Part shown: in pieces, positions 21,540 to 32,611 of the stretch
Numbering within the stretch: position 1 is the first letter of the stretch
How the letters are laid out: every line of letters begins with the position of its first letter
Assembly: GCA_028673005.1 (NCBI GenBank)
Contig: CM054118.1
Location: 92,294,858-92,358,857 of the forward strand
Reading direction: 5' to 3'
Length of the DNA stretch: 64,000 bases
Origin: Tanypteryx hageni
Lineage: Eukaryota; Arthropoda; Insecta; Odonata; Petaluridae
Notes under the pieces: generated by a model
The model's database searches: none
What the model saw: the letters and a program-made list of their open reading frames with translations, nothing else
Told to the model about the DNA's origin: nothing
Program-made: the position numbers and the translations under genes

Positions 21540-22480
21540 GCGCCCTAATATGGAGGTCTCTTCCCAGGCCACTTTCACTTGTTCTTGGAAAGGATTCGCT
21601 GCACTCGCCGGAAGTCGAGGCGTGAAGCGCTCTCTCACTTCCGGCGCGTTTCGTCTCTCTTGGCTTTGACCTTGCTTCTTAGCTTTTTGTTTCTCCAACC
21701 CCTCGAAGAAAACGTAGCGTTTTCACTTTTTTCTCTCTTCACCGACCTTCCCTCCCCTCTCTTCCAAACCCTCGGAAAGATGCGTGACATAATTCGAGTT
21801 GCGACACCGGATTTTTTTTGCGAGAACGCGTTTCACGCACGTTAGTTCTTCTAATCCTCTGACGCTTGCGATCATCCTCTCTCGAAATATCATCGGTGAA
21901 AATATTTTGCAGACTTACGAGGGATTTGAGGCCATTAAGTTCGACCGCACATCATAGCATTCTGAGTAATCAATGAAAGGCTTGCCCATTGTGTGTTTGC
22001 CGTCCGCTCTGCGTGGAAGGTCAAAAGGGCGTGTCGCGAATGTTATCAGAATAGCTATTGGCGGAGATTCACTTTCACTGCGGGGACTTCTCAGAAGCCT
22101 CGTTCCGCAATTTCTGGCGATTCTACCTAATTTTAAATAGTTAAAATTTATTTTTCCTTATATAGTTTGATTTTAAATTGGAACGAAAAACAGTAAGAAT
22201 CACTTTGTAAAATATCCCTCTATTTTTTTACGAAGCGATTCTTACTTTCTCCCATTTTAATTATGCGATTCCGCAAAGTTACGGCGAAACATGTTTTATT
22301 TTGACTTTAAATTGTTTAAATTTTCTTGAAGAATTGGCTTATATTTCATAAAACCATTTAAATTACAATTATGTATTGTGAAAAAGGGAACAATTTTTTG
22401 AGGATAATTGTTTTTACAAAAAGTGATGGTAAATCACAGGTACTTTGCAAATATGAATTCAAAATCACTCTTATTAATCT
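21540..22480. other. No supported gene
   Basis: 21579-21845 is open for 88 codons and encodes a hydrophobic stretch (LLALTLLLSFLFL). It has no usable ATG and lies in pyrimidine-rich DNA, so I do not call it. The rest is AT-rich. Confidence 0.4.
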
Positions 22481-22489
22481 CGGTAAACT

Positions 22490-22810
22490 AAACTAAATAT
22501 TTCCGTCCGTCCGTCCGCATGTTTAAACTCTAGAACCGTTGGACGTATTTTGATGAAATTTTGTATTGGGGAGTTTTAGTAAAATTTGTCGACCGATTTC
22601 AATTTCGCTTAAAATCGGTCAATAATTACGACCACTTTACACGTATTTTACAACGTACCTCTGTTTCAACTCGGGAACCGCAGGACGTATTTTGATTAAA
22701 TTTGGCATTGGGGAGTTTTACTAAAATCTATCGATCTCAAAGAACGCATTTGGAAAATCTGTGTACTCCGACATGGAGAACTCCTTTCCATACTTGTTTA
22801 CTGTTCTTCC
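22490..22810 (+). repeat. Repeat G, short copy
   Basis: TTTCCGTCCGTCCGTCCGC is followed by two tandem units about 144 bases apart, each with an ACCG..GGACGTATTTTGAT block and ATTGGGGAGTTTTA. It ends with CTCCTTTCCATACTTGTTTA, parallel to the right end of the G copy at 14.4 kb. Confidence 0.7.
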
Positions 22811-22814
22811 ATAA

Positions 22815-23815
22815 GGACGGATGTAATAATCCTAGAGGGTGATTAGCCAGAAATACACACATTCCATGAGGGCGGAGTGTGAGGTGTGATTGCGAACAAT
22901 TGAAATAATGAACGGTGACGAAGTGAGGGAGGCGACCGAGAGGAAGTCTTCTAATCGAACAGAAAGGACGGCACCCACCTTTGGCTGAAGCGACTTATCA
23001 CGTGGATTGTGAGACTCTTCAAAACTCGCACCTTCTATACTGAAATCAAAAGCTTGGCAGACGGGTCGGAGATTCACACGTCTGGCCTCTAGTTTGGAAT
23101 GCGATTTCGAAATTGACGTGAATTAATCACTGTAACCTCTTCAGAAATAAAAAAGTTAAACACGTCAATAATTAATTTCAAATAATTATGCTTTCTAATG
23201 TTTTGGAAAAATCTCTTCTTTTTCTAAAAATATATAGGTTTATTTGAAGAGCGATAATCTAAGTCTTTTTTACTATATATGGGAAAATATTTTAGTGTTC
23301 AACAAATTTTACGTTCAAGCGATCTATATACGGTCTTTAAAAATTTCGGAATTTATCATTTTATTCAGAAAATCAAACAAACAAAATTCTTTATTTTTAT
23401 CTGCGTTGGTAATCAAACGGCTCCATAATGACCAAGGGATTAAATATTCTTTCTAGGTTTAAATGCGATTTGGTCCGACAGAAAATTATGGATTAAACAT
23501 TATTATCACACCATTCAGTCATTCCAAAAACTAATATGAAATTGGGGAAATCGCTAACATGACTAAAATTAGCCAATGACTTTGGTACACTGTTACGTAC
23601 TCGTAAAAAGATGGTAACGCTAGTCCAAATATTGCCGTGTGTCGTTTACAGAGTAAATGAAGTTCTAGTGCGAATGGAGAGCCGAAGAAGGAAACGCCGT
23701 TGTGGCTAGGATTCGGGGAAAGTTTCTCGAAAGAATGAGGAGACATCAAGCCTATGGGAGCAAATAATTGGACGGGTTAGGCGCCGAACGGCAAAATATT
23801 TTTAAGTGAGGAGAC
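22815..23815. other. No gene seen
   Basis: No protein-like frame and no family match. 22900-23000 is slightly GC-richer. Confidence 0.5.
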
Positions 23816-23819
23816 ACGA

Positions 23820-24083
23820 GAAAAATAAGAGGAAAGGGAAGGAGAGGACAGGCAGACAAACGACCTTATTTAGGGCGAAATTGAGACTATATAGTCCCTT
23901 CTTACATTTAACCCTTTCGTCGTATAAGTAGTTACAATATCTACATATTAAAAGAAATTAATTACATAGAAATTACAATAAAATACATACCAATTACAAG
24001 TTACTTATATATTGGTTAATAGATCACAGAGCATTACCAAAGAATATTGTTAGTTTTGTGGGTCGAAAAAAATTGTGTATCAG
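23820..24083 (+). repeat. Repeat A, copy 2 (uninterrupted)
   Basis: Direct relative of 1840-2312 without the SINE. It ends GGGTCGAAAAAAATTGTGTATCAG and runs straight into a TA array. Confidence 0.75.

Positions 24084-24084
<1 letters not shown>

Positions 24085-24151
<67 letters not shown>
24085..24151. repeat. (TA)n microsatellite
   Basis: About 33 uninterrupted TA units directly after the end of repeat A, followed by a GA-rich stretch to about 24235. Confidence 0.95.
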
Positions 24152-24155
<4 letters not shown>

Positions 24156-24478
24156 GAGAGGAGAAGGAGAGAGGAGGGGAAGGAATGAGGAGAAGGGGAG
24201 AGAAGGAGGAGAAGAGAGGAGATGGAATAGTGATCGACCGAGCGAGAGAGAGAGACAATGGCTCCGAAGGGATAACGGGCGTAGACCGAGAGACGAGGTC
24301 ACGTGTCACCATTGAGAGTAAGAAATAAGTGAGATGGAAAGCGACGAATGATTTTCAGAAGCTTCGAGGAAACAATAGACAAACGATACCGAGTCGAATT
24401 TTCTCATCTTATGGTAGTGTGTGTGTATTACGATTTGTGACCAAGTCTGACATGTTTTTATACTTCCGCTCTTTAAAT

Positions 24479-24818
24479 CAGGAATGTCAAACTGGCGACC
24501 CTTTCTGTACCTTACTGCGCCCCGATATCGAATTTTTGTCTCAGGTGAATCGTGTGGGATTTCATTAAAATGCTTCATTTTAGCGAAAAGAAGCCGATGT
24601 TTTTATGGTTACCGAATTACAATGGAACGCATTTTCTAAATTATTGTTTTCAATTGCAATACAGGCGTCCAATCTTATAGCTTATGTTTATCGTTCCAGC
24701 TGTGGCTCTCGTTAAACAACCGCGGCCCTTCTCTAAGATCCATCGCTGCAATGCGGCCCTTTTATAACATTCATCGCCTTAATGCGGCCCGGACGCCTCT
24801 GCGAGTTTGACATGACTG
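24479..24818. mobile_element. hAT-type MITE, 340 bp
   Basis: Terminal inverted repeats CAGGAATGTCAAACTGGCG and, from the right end, CAGTCATGTCAAACTCG. The flanking 8-bp target duplication CTTTAAAT (24471-24478 and 24819-24826) is perfect, pointing to a rather recent insertion. AATGCGGCCC-type units recur near the right end (24720-24795). No transposase. Confidence 0.92.
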
Positions 24819-24829
24819 CTTTAAATCTT

Positions 24830-26215
24830 TCCCATTTCGTCTCAAGAAAAAACTGTTTTCGAACAAAATTTATACCGTCGCTTGAAAATCAATGCTTTAA
24901 GTACGAGTGTTCATATCTGTGCGCAATATTGATTCTGTTATTGTTTTTTTTGGAAATTATACTTTTTACTGTTTCAAGATTGGCGCCAAATTTTTGTTTT
25001 CTTCTGTATCTGAATAATCAGAAACAGTAATAGCAGACAAACCATTAACGTTTATCGAATGGAATCATTTAAGTTTTGGGTTTTGGCAACAGTGCCTTCT
25101 GTGGAATTACAAAGGCTTCAGCATTTCATTATCATCCCTATGTGGCATCTTTTTGGTAATAAAATACAGAATCTATGTTCTTAGCTCTTTTTAATTTCAT
25201 GAAAATGAGGAAAATAAATATCTCCTAAAGTCCGCACTTATTTACATTAACAAAAATCGGAAATTAGATATTTATTCCTGAACTGTTTCTTCTATGCTTT
25301 AACGCAGTTTTTCATAAGACGCAAATATTTATGCGATTCACAAAACTCTTTGCCAATCCATCCGAAAATTCTTTGCGAGCACAGAGATGAATATTTGTGC
25401 TTTGTAGCTCTCCTTAATCGATTATAATGTTTTTTTAATTGAAAAAAAAAACAAATTCAGGGAATCAAATCCGTTTTCGCGTCGGTCGGGCTGGAGACCG
25501 TGAAAGTGGGTCGTAAAACATTGTGACGTTGGTGCACCTGCTCGGGAGATATCTGGCCAGATTGTAATGGCAATATTTACTCTTGCGGAGTGCCCTCCAA
25601 AGGCGCCGATGTTATCCGAAAAGTCGCTCGCCGGAGGTGATGCGCTCCTCTCCGATATATGCGCTATGACGTCACTTCCCGCGAATCTCTTGATGAGAAC
25701 GGGAGGCGGCGCCACCGTCTCGTAACCGAGTGAGCCAACGAACGAAAAAAAGCTCATTTTTAAGAGGGTTGATGGACGATTGTGGCCATCTATCGGTCGA
25801 AAATCCTCTCAGCTGAGCAAACAAATGCAACAGAGGGCAGAAATGTTTTCCCGAGAGGGCTGGGCGGGAAAGGATCAGGGCGAAAATGCAGGCGCGTTTA
25901 AGGATGGAAACGCGCCGTGGAATGATTCCGATTCCGTTTTTCTCTTTGATCTCACTCAATTGTTTCTTCGAGAAGACCTCACCACCGAGCTCATTTTGTT
26001 TGCGTAACCGAGGGAATGAATGACATCGATTTTTGCTCGATCATTCTCTACTTAACACAGGTTCCGTTTATAAAGGTCCACGTATATAAAGTCTCGTTTT
26101 ATAACTTTCTGAATGTAGTAAAAGTTATAAAAAAAACTCACCTTCATCTCTTCTTCCCTTCACGGATTAGGCTAATCGGCCATTCAACCGTTACTGACCA
26201 CTACACCCCGTGGAA
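24830..26215. other. No supported gene; GC-richer patch at 25.45-26.0 kb
   Basis: Positions 25450-26000 are GC-richer and open for 70-111 codons on both strands without recognisable motifs. I see no start-proximal or splice evidence that would select one of them. Confidence 0.4.
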
Positions 26216-26221
26216 TTGATT

Positions 26222-27455
26222 TTTTAGTGCTTTTCGTCATTGCTGAAAAGACACTATTATCTTCGTGATGTCCGTACGTATACATCAGGGAAGAACCGAT
26301 TTCAACCAAATTGGGTACATAGAATATTCACACAAATTAATGACCAAAATGGCGTACTTAGACCAGATCGACTCAGCAGGGTTGCCACAATTGTAAAGTA
26401 AAAATTTCTGTAATCAGGGCTGCCACAATACAAGTAATTAAAACATTTCTTTTTACACGTATTTGTGTTGAGCTGTCCACATCAGTTTTAACCAAATTTT
26501 ATACTTAAAATATACACAGCTATAGAAAACCATATTAGTATATTTAAACTGAATCGGCCAAACAGGGTTGCCACAATTGCAAATTAAACTCTTTCAGTAA
26601 TTATGGATTTGGAAGGAAATGGCTGAACGGATTTCAACCAAATTCTGTTTATAAGAAAGAGTTGTACAACGTACAATATATCATAATAAAATCAAGATGT
26701 TTAAAGCAGAGATAAAGAGCAGGGCTACCACAGTAAAAAGTAAAATAATATTTCTTTTACACGTATTTCTAGAGAACTGACCTCGTGGATTTTATAAACA
26801 AATAACCAAAATATCATATTTCAACCCGATCGATTAAACAGGGCTACCATAATACCAAGGTTAGAATTTTTCTGTAACTATGAATTTCGAAGGTATTGGC
26901 TGAATCGATTTCAAAGAAATTTCGTTTGTAGGGCGAGTATAGAATGACAAAACGATGAACATGTTTAGTACGAATCCAAAAAGCAGGACTACCACAATAA
27001 TAGCTAAAATCATTTAATGATTTCAAGGCAGATACATTGGTATACGATTATATTACGGCGAATTTGATGAAATGCACTTCCGTACTTCGGGAAACCCGTG
27101 TACAATCCCTATTTGCTAACGTTTACACCTTTAATAGAAAACCTCAAGCAGATATTATGGCGATTTCTAACTTTATTTCCAGAGATTACAGTTAATTAAA
27201 TTCTGTTTTAAGTATTTGAAATGTTACTGTTGCTGATTCATACAGCACAACTTTTGAAAAAAATGCAGTTTGGCATTATTTGCTCATTTAAGTGAAAAAA
27301 TTACTTTTCATAGAAACTTATAATTATATCAACAAAATTAATTTTTAAGACCAATAACTGCATACTTTCAATACTTACTGTTCATAATATTTTATTTATA
27401 TAATTTATTGTATATCCGCCATTTTGAGTTTTACATGTCGTTTATAATAAACATT
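26222..27455 (+). mobile_element. Repeat H, copy 1 (modular, hairpin-ended)
   Basis: The 5' end is GTGCTTTTCGTCATTGCTGA with a dyad (GTGCTTTTC...GAAAAG), then CTTCGTGATGTCCGTACG. The body is built from repeated modules. A CAGGGTTGCCACAATTG-type motif occurs at about 26390, 26418, 26562, 26720, 26836 and 26980. Between motifs alternate GATTTCAACCAAATT, GAATTTGGAAGGAATTGGCTGAA (as variants) and TTTTACACGTATTT blocks, giving a major period of about 300 bases. The same order is found on the minus strand at 57829-60735. There is no coding frame. The family is not one I can name. Confidence 0.75.
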
Positions 27456-27458
27456 TTT

Positions 27459-28106
27459 AATGCTTTTCGTCATTGCTGAAAAGCACTATTAACTGATTAC
27501 AGGTCATTTTTCCGAATCCAATTTTCCGAATGTTTGATTTTCCGAATACAAGTTTTCCGCAAATTGAAATTCCGAATCCATTTTTCCGAATGGAATTTTC
27601 CGAAAACTTTTATTTCCGAATTTATATACTACACTTCTGAACGTGCATACCGCTCTAAAATACAATGTTGTGCGCTGATGCACGTAAATAATCTAAAACG
27701 CGGTCTTCGGATTTGTACGTTTCGTGATGCCCGCCCGTCCGTCCGTACGCATATATCAGGGAAGAATTGGTTAAATTGATTTCAACCAAATTCGTTACAT
27801 AGAATCTTTGCATAAATACAGGACCAAAATGGCATAATTCGACCGGATACTTTCCGCAGGTGTGCCACAATTGCAAAGTTTAACTTTTCGGTAATTGTGA
27901 ATTTGAAAGGAATTGGCCAAACCGATTTCAACGAAATTTTGTATGAAGAAGGTGTGCAACATTAAAAAACAAAATCAATATTTTAAATGTAGATATATAA
28001 ATCAGGGCTGCAACAATACAAATAATAAAAAAATTCTTTTACAAGTATTTGTGTTGAACTGTTCACATCAATTTTAACCGAATTTAAAATTTTTAATGCA
28101 CACATA
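27459..28106 (+). mobile_element. Repeat H, copy 2 (twice interrupted)
   Basis: It begins TGCTTTTCGTCATTGCTGAA like copy 1, but is broken at about 27490. Its 5' region resumes at about 27715 (TTTCGTGATGCCCGCCCG, then ATATATCAGGGAAGAATTGG). The copy continues through ATTTCAACCAAATTCGTTAC, GGTGTGCCACAATTGCAAAG and GTGTTGAACTGTTCACATCA until it is cut by the pogo/Tigger element at the TA of 28105-28106. Confidence 0.7.
27490..27715 (+). repeat. Insert with degenerate TTTTCCGAAT repeats
   Basis: About 225 bases missing from repeat H copy 1. Positions 27508-27622 contain seven or eight imperfect, unevenly spaced units of (A/T)TTTCCGAAT, separated by 3-10 variable bases. The remainder (27625-27715) is unique within the window. 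Confidence 0.65.
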
Positions 28107-29418
28107 CAGGGGAAAGTTGCCTTTTATCGGGAAGGTTTTTTTTTAATACTACTGTTAAACTTAGGAAAAAGTTAGAAACCAGTCGGAAACACAAATATAA
28201 TTTTACATAATAAATAAAGTCTTGTTACATAAACATCATGCATTAGGCAAAGGAAAACCTGTGTAAAATTCTTTTACTTAAAGGCTCCATCTCACCAAAT
28301 TAGGCGCTATCATTGCTCTAATATGGGGAGATGAATAATTTAAACAGAGCATAACAAATAGAAAAAATACTTAAATAAAACACAAATTTGAGAAGAATGC
28401 AGTGTTTTATCACTGACAAAGCTCACACACAAAAGCATTTTTGTACGGAGAACTCTTTATATTCTTTGTTGATCCAGCACGAGAATTTGGCTTTAAATTC
28501 AGGCTTGGCACATGACTGATATGCCATGCTAGGACAAGCTCAGAAGAAGTGATTGACGGAAAATGCGCAGAGCTGCATGATGGCCGATTATTCAAATTAT
28601 TCAACCATTTGGTTCCAGCTTTTTCTTTTTTCTTGGAAAACTGGTTTTAAATCCATTTATTGCGGCAAGTTGGTAAACTTCACGCCTGACGTGACAAGCC
28701 GAAAAACTTTCTTTCCATAAAAAGACAATGCTCAGCCAGATCATTTTCTACTTCAGGAGGAAGAGTTTCTTTTCTACCCAGTGTTTTATATATTGCTTCA
28801 CTAGTGATTTTCTGCAGGTCTTTACATAACGTTCTAGTGTTGTTTGTGGTACTTTTAAAACTCTTGAATCCTTGTAGCTGCCCATTTCCTTCTTCCTAAT
28901 AACCTCAACAGCTGCCTTCATACTTTCAAGCTCCCATTTTATCCTTGGAGCCATCTATAATCACCAATAACCAGCAATAAATCAGTCATTAGATAACTGA
29001 TTTCCTAATATGGGGAACCCATATTAGATGTATGAGACCTCCCCATAATAGGCGAAAACACAAACTCAAGTAAATGGTTGAATCAAACAAAAAGGTTTTA
29101 TCCTACTGAAAATCTAAAACAAGGGTTTAAGACTACATTTTAAAGAGAATTTAAACAGTAAACAAAATTAAAAATACTATTCACCTTGAACGATTTATGA
29201 GCCAAAATATATGAACAGAAAAAACTTTCAGGGCGCACCAAAACACAACTACCACCACTAAAGCTATTAACTAACAACTGGCCGTTTCTAAGATGATTAC
29301 GAGGAACAATGTCATCTGTTCTATTAGTTACGCTTCTTAAGCACAGAGTGGAACACCTCCATGTATACAATATTGCACCTCAAATTAGGAAACCTCCCCA
29401 CAATAGGCGACTTTCCCT
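28107..29418 (-). mobile_element. Non-autonomous pogo/Tigger element, 1,312 bp
   Basis: Terminal inverted repeats CAGGGGAAAGTTGCCTTTTA (left) and AGGGAAAGTCGCCTATTGTG (right, read inward) lie between TA dinucleotides at 28105-28106 and 29419-29420. TA is the target duplication of the Tc1/mariner superfamily, and the CAGGG start fits pogo/Tigger elements. A subterminal copy of the motif, ATAATAGGCG, occurs near 29046. The minus strand encodes pieces of a pogo-type transposase (28400-28954). The central DDE catalytic region is missing, so the element cannot move alone. It lies inside repeat H copy 2. Confidence 0.88.
28400..28954 (-). pseudogene. pogo/Tigger transposase remnant
   Basis: ATG at 28952-28954 opens MAPRIKWELESMKAAVEVIR, a pipsqueak-type helix-turn-helix; SYKDSRVLKVPQTTLERYVK (about residues 26-45) is its recognition half. 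After a frameshift the protein continues as GRKETLPPEVENDLAEHC and FMERKFFGLSRQA, then VYQLAAINGF, then KAGTKWLNNLNNRPSCSS, each in a different frame. This order is that of the N-terminal DNA-binding part of pogo/Tigger/Jerky-like transposases. The reading jumps from there to a short tail, AFVCELCQ, ending at a stop near 28411. That tail resembles the last Cys-x-x-Cys of the C-terminal zinc finger found in many arthropod pogo-type proteins. The DDE domain of some 250 residues between them is gone. Confidence 0.8.
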
Positions 29419-29424
29419 TATCAT

Positions 29425-30780
29425 CATCATAAAATCGAAAATGTATAGATATAAACATCTGTTTTTTAAATTTTTCTTTCGGATCAACCTCTCGAAAAAA
29501 TTCCGAATACAGCCATTCGTAATTGTCAGTAATTTGGCTGAAAATGTGTGTGTGAGTATCCGCGTCGTATTATCTTCTTGAACCTTTTTCATTTCTCGAC
29601 AATTCTTTTTACTTCAATCCGTTCATCAGATGAAACCTTTTTGCTTTTCTTCCCTTCTAACTTTACTTCGATCCAATCTTTGTACTTCTCAATGATTTCC
29701 TTATCAAGTTGCCCTTTATCTTGCTAATCAGATTTACCATTACTCTGTTCAGTTCTTCTTCCTTATTCCTTCCATTTTATTTATACGTTCTTTCCCACTT
29801 CCATAAGTATATTTTGAAGTTACCGCATTTTCCGGAGCGAACTAGGGGGTACTTCATCCTTGCTATTGGCTTCTTTCTAAGCTCTTCCCTTGTTAACAAG
29901 GTAGCTTTCGCTTTCGTTATTCTTGTTTTGATTTTATTTTTTTAATTTTTCATCTCTTGTTATGATGTCCCCAAGACATTTCCTGTTTAATTTTTTCCCG
30001 CGTCTTTGTATACCATTAATATTTTTATCGGTGTTTTTATAATTTTCTGTTTTCATTAGCTATTGTAAAATAGGAAAATTGTTAGCATTCTGTTCAGTAT
30101 GTGCAATTTTGTGAGAGGATACGCCAAGATGATATACTATGCGTGTAATTAATTATATATACGTGATAACCTGAAAATATGCCAGCTGTGATCTGTCAAG
30201 GATTGCCATTCTTCAGCTGGGCCCGCAGTCTTCTCACTGCGCTTCGGAAACAAGACAAATTCTTTAAAAGCAAGCTGATTTAATAATATTAAAAAATAAG
30301 AAAAACTTCTTCAAGATGGAATGAAATTTCAGAGACGCCATTTCGTAGTTCGCTACGCGTTCTCAGCTGTACGAGTTGTCGCTGCGCATAAAGTTGTAAG
30401 AAACGTAGCGTAACACTGAGGACACCATTTAGACCATATATCAGCAACGAATGCACCAGACTCCGACGTTTGTTTGACGATATCCAGAGACATAAAGTTG
30501 GCAACTTTTCTGCTTTTTCGGCTGACTATTAGCAAGCTGGAAATTTCCTGCCACGGGCATTTCCACGTGCTTTTCCTTGGACGCAAGTTTAGTCGATTTT
30601 GCCACAGATCACCTTTTAATCTGCCATCCGCAGTGCGGAAAAATAAGAAAAAATAGGATACGTATGGTTATGGCGGAGGCACCTTGTTGGTGGATTTTGT
30701 TTCTACAAAAGTCAATTAGTTTCTTCCGCGAATCGAAACATTGTTTTATTGATGCATTAATACCTTTGCATTGAATTACC
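29425..30780. other. No supported gene
   Basis: 29600-29800 reads as lysine- and glutamate-rich on the minus strand (KEIIEKYKDWIEVKLEGKK) but is short and broken by stops. 30340-30620 is GC-richer, and on the minus strand gives a 77-codon frame containing WSKWCPQC. Neither has enough support for a gene call. The rest is AT-rich. Confidence 0.4.
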
Positions 30781-30787
30781 ACTATTT

Positions 30788-31106
30788 CAGGGGTGGCTCC
30801 GGAGCCGAATTCGGCTCTTTGAGAGTTAATATGCGACTCTTTGAGACTTTGGCTGCCTTATATATGACATACTGGTCTGGTTATGATGTGTACCCAGATT
30901 TATCCAAATGAAAATTAAAGGTAGTTTTTAAATAAAAGATCAAGGTTTTGTTTTTATTATTAAACGTTGAAAGTATGTAATATGCAGAATTATATACATG
31001 TATATGTAAAATATATTTTATCGGCTCATACCGTTTTACTGCGGTTCTTCGGTGATGTTCATTGAGGTATTGTGGCTCCAGTTCATTCCCAGGTTGGCCA
31101 CCCCTG
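30788..31106. mobile_element. hAT-type MITE, 319 bp
   Basis: Left end CAGGGGTGGCTCCGGAGCCG, right end read inward CAGGGGTGGCCAACCTGG: the two share CAGGGGTGGC. The neighbouring 8-mers (CACTATTT and GAGTATCC) match at only four positions, so the target duplication has decayed or the ends are slightly shifted. GGCTCTTTGAGAGTTAATAT and CGACTCTTTGAGAC near the left form a short internal direct repeat. No transposase. Confidence 0.8.
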
Positions 31107-31109
31107 GAG

Positions 31110-32080
31110 TATCCATTCGCCTTTTATAAATTCCAAATTTATTACTCCTGTTGATAATATGATGCTGAAAAGCAATATCGATCGTAAAAATACTTTTGAA
31201 CCTACATCCAAACATTTTCCAGAAACGTCCTCCAGAAGTTCCCGGCGCCGTCCTCTCTATATCGTCATAAAAACGTATTTAATGCATTGAAAATCTCCTA
31301 ATCCACCTCGATTGTTTTAAATAACTCTTCGTTTTCTTTTAATAGCATCATGAAAATCGTTTTGACCTTCACGTGAAAAAAAAACGAACTGAAAGTTATT
31401 TTTATATAACCATTTGCTAGAAAACAAGATTATGCCGCTCTGGTCGGAAAGATTTTATATCAAGATATTAGTCCCTCGTAGAATTGCACAATAAATTTTT
31501 ATTCTCTGGAATTAGGAAAGCTGTCGTCAGACTTGTTTCGTTTATTTTGCTTGTGTTTACGGTCATTTTTTCTCTTCTATCGATCTATATTTTTGGCCAC
31601 ATACTTTTATCTCAATTCGTCAAAAACTCTCTTTAAACTTCGCTCTGAATTGATCACTCGACATTGATATACCATATATATACATATACAGTTTGGGACC
31701 CCTTGTCCGGAATCCCGAAATCCGGAGAGACCAAAAATCCGGAAGGTTGCCGTGGTTGCGAAAGCGAAGCTTCGTTCCGCTACCAAAAGATGGCGCTAGT
31801 TGAGGCCAGGTCCGGGAGTTCGTCTTTTCTTTATACTGCACAAAATTACTGTGGCGAGTTGATTATTTACTGTGAATAGTACGCGTGAGAGCGGGTTATG
31901 ATTGAAAAACGTGACAGTTATTCTATAATGTATTCCTATGAATGCTAATACAGTTATTAGCAAAATATTTCGATGTCGAAATTTAGTTGATGGGTGTGTG
32001 GTGACTCGTCATTTTTTACGGGCAAATACACTAGCGCAATAATAAAAGCTTCCTCGATGACATGATGACATCGCTATAAA
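31110..32080. other. No gene seen
   Basis: AT-rich. The patch at 31695-31760 holds several CCGGAAT/ATCCGGA motifs (TTGTCCGGAATCCCGAAATC). It is a weak local repeat, loosely like the TTCCGAAT array at 27.5 kb. Confidence 0.45.
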
Positions 32081-32081
32081 T

Positions 32082-32609
32082 ATGGTAATAAAAGATGAAA
32101 GTATGAAATCGGCTATTTGTGGAATTTCGGCGAAAGAGTGTGGCCCAGAGTTAATTGAGTCACTGATTTCGGAAATTAACGACAGGAATCGAAGGTCATC
32201 CAACCTTATTTTGTTTAATGTCCCTGAATCAATAGCAGGAAACCAGAGTCACAAAGAAGCTGATGATGTGGATTTAACCAAGACGACTATTAAATAAATT
32301 TCAGATGTCCCTCTCGACAACATTCATGTTTTTCGTCTAGGCAGACCCTGTGAAGGTGTTACTCGGCCCATAAAGGTTATTATGAACGGTGACAAAGATG
32401 CCAATAAAATTCTCAGAAAGAAGAATAGAGTGCAGGAAATAAAGAACTTGGGAATAAGTATCTCCCCAGATTTAACACCTGCTCAACGTATGTATACGAA
32501 AAACCTTAAAGTGACCTTAGAAGAGAGGAACAAGAATGGTGAAAATAACCTGATTATAAAATACGTGAATGGTTCCCCTAAAATTGTTAATTCAAAACCA
32601 AAAACCTAG
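32082..32609 (+). pseudogene. LINE ORF1 (RNA-binding), one nonsense codon
   Basis: A frame of about 175 codons from ATG at 32082, open to TAG at 32607 except for TAA at 32295-32297. The part before that stop contains RRSSNLILFNVPES (strand one of an RRM-like fold in LINE ORF1 proteins). The part after it has NIHVFRLGRP, TRPIKVIMNG and DLTPAQRMYTKNL, then ERNKNGENNLIIKYVNG. That is the usual sequence order of ORF1 proteins in Jockey/CR1-like and related LINEs, which coat the element RNA. It is shorter than many family members and lacks visible CCHC knuckles. Confidence 0.75.
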
Positions 32610-32611
32610 TT

